Positions 5,427 through 5,828 of a stretch of DNA of 5,828 bases are shown in pieces (within the stretch, counting starts at the first letter, position 1; every line of letters starts with the position of its first letter). Origin of the DNA: Anaerolineae bacterium (GTDB taxonomy: Bacteria > Chloroflexota > Anaerolineae > JAFGEY01); assembly GCA_016929205.1 (NCBI GenBank), contig JAFGJF010000065.1:1-5828 (forward strand), given 5' to 3'. The position numbers and the translations under genes were made by a program. The notes beneath the pieces were generated by a model. The model had not been told where the DNA came from. It worked only from the letters and a program-made list of their open reading frames with translations, and ran no database searches.

Positions 5427-5798
5427 GTGACCTGTCGTGGTATCCGTGGGGCGATCACCGTCGATGCAAATCAGCAAGAACCGATCCTGGCTGCCACCCG
5501 CGAGCTGCTGGCGCACATTGTCGAGACCAATGACTTGAACGTGGGCGATGTAGCGAGCGTTATCTTTACGGCCACGCCCGATCTCGATGCCGTGCCCCCG
5601 GCGCGTGCGGCCCGCGAGATGGGGTGGACCGGCGTCCCGTTGTTGTGTATGCAAGAGATGGCCGTGGCCGGTGCGCTGCCGCGCTGCATCCGTGTCCTGA
5701 TCCATTGGAACACCGGGCGGCCGCAAGATCAAATCCATCACGTCTATTTAGGCGGGGCTCGCGTGCTGCGGCCGGATTTGGATCGGGGGCAAGAATAG
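5427..5798 (+). CDS. aroH: Chorismate mutase, monofunctional AroH type
   Basis: AroH converts chorismate to prephenate, the first step toward phenylalanine and tyrosine, as a cytoplasmic trimer. The protein of 123 residues fits the usual ~120-127. Compared from memory with the Bacillus subtilis enzyme, the active-site residues are present: R7 (RGIRGA), R63 (AAREM), C74 and E77 (LLCMQEM), R89 (RCIRVL), Y107 (HHVYL) and R115 (VLRPDL). The Phe at position 57 of the Bacillus enzyme is Pro here. I chose GTG 5427: AGGAGG at 5415-5420 is six bases upstream of it, whereas it directly touches the ATG at 5421, and the GTG start also aligns with the Bacillus N-terminus. ATG 5421 (125 residues) remains possible. 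Expression is probably set by the Phe/Tyr attenuator just upstream. The frame is open upstream to 5301, but that part is leader and terminator. Confidence 0.95.
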   Translation: MTCRGIRGAITVDANQQEPILAATRELLAHIVETNDLNVGDVASVIFTATPDLDAVPPARAAREMGWTGVPLLCMQEMAVAGALPRCIRVLIHWNTGRPQDQIHHVYLGGARVLRPDLDRGQE

Positions 5799-5803
5799 GG
5801 GAT

Positions 5804-5826
5804 AGCACCGAGGCAGGTAGGGTGCT
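5804..5826 (+). repeat. Short inverted repeat after aroH, at the window edge
   Basis: AGCACC (5804-5809) and GGTGCT (5821-5826) are perfect complements around an 11-base spacer, starting five bases after the aroH stop. The window ends two bases later, so whether a T-run follows cannot be seen. It could be the aroH terminator stem or chance. Confidence 0.3.
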
Positions 5827-5828
5827 TG

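Noticed and set aside
1..5828. CRISPR array, cas effector genes or transposase
   Set aside because: I looked for these because of the Csx3-like protein, but found no evenly spaced direct repeats and no Cas10/Csm/Cmr or transposase motifs in any frame.

Overview
The window looks like a GC-rich bacterial chromosome segment. A Chloroflexota origin is my best guess. It rests only on the mix of families (LCP protein, winged-helix AAA+ ATPase, a P-loop/Csx3-like fusion, AroH-type chorismate mutase) and on recollection of similar proteins, so it is an inference. There are no tRNAs, rRNAs, insertion sequences, CRISPR arrays or cas effector genes.

Layout, left to right. Bases 1-357 are the 3' end of a LytR-CpsA-Psr cell-wall ligase gene cut by the window edge. 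A 59-base snap-back inverted repeat (437-495) separates it from a stand-alone CheY-like receiver gene (548-943). Next is a gene for a AAA+ ATPase with an N-terminal winged-helix-like region (1054-2355). A glycerophosphodiester phosphodiesterase gene (2446-3210) and a class I SAM methyltransferase gene (3207-3875) overlap in a GTGA junction and are probably translated as a coupled pair. Converging on them from the minus strand is a 395-residue protein (5053 down to 3866). It has a degenerate P-loop N-terminal region and two successive Csx3 (Crn3)-like modules; the 3' ends of this gene and the methyltransferase gene overlap by 10 bases.

The most striking part is the 373-base stretch upstream of the last gene, a monofunctional AroH-type chorismate mutase (5427-5798). 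It holds back-to-back promoters for the Csx3-like gene (minus) and for aroH (plus), then a short leader ORF (5219-5320) with six Phe/Tyr codons in a run of eight. After the leader come a hairpin directly downstream of those codons, a long alternative antiterminator pairing, and a perfect 12-bp intrinsic terminator with a U-tract (5351-5383). This is the architecture of ribosome-mediated transcription attenuation. The codons sensed (Phe and Tyr, no Trp) match the two end products of the chorismate mutase branch.

How the genes work together: aroH appears to be controlled by Phe/Tyr supply. The GDPD and methyltransferase may share a lipid or head-group role. The receiver and the AAA+ protein are adjacent and may form a regulatory pair, but the sequence does not prove this. 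The Csx3-like protein stands alone here, so a link to type III CRISPR signalling rests on domain resemblance only.
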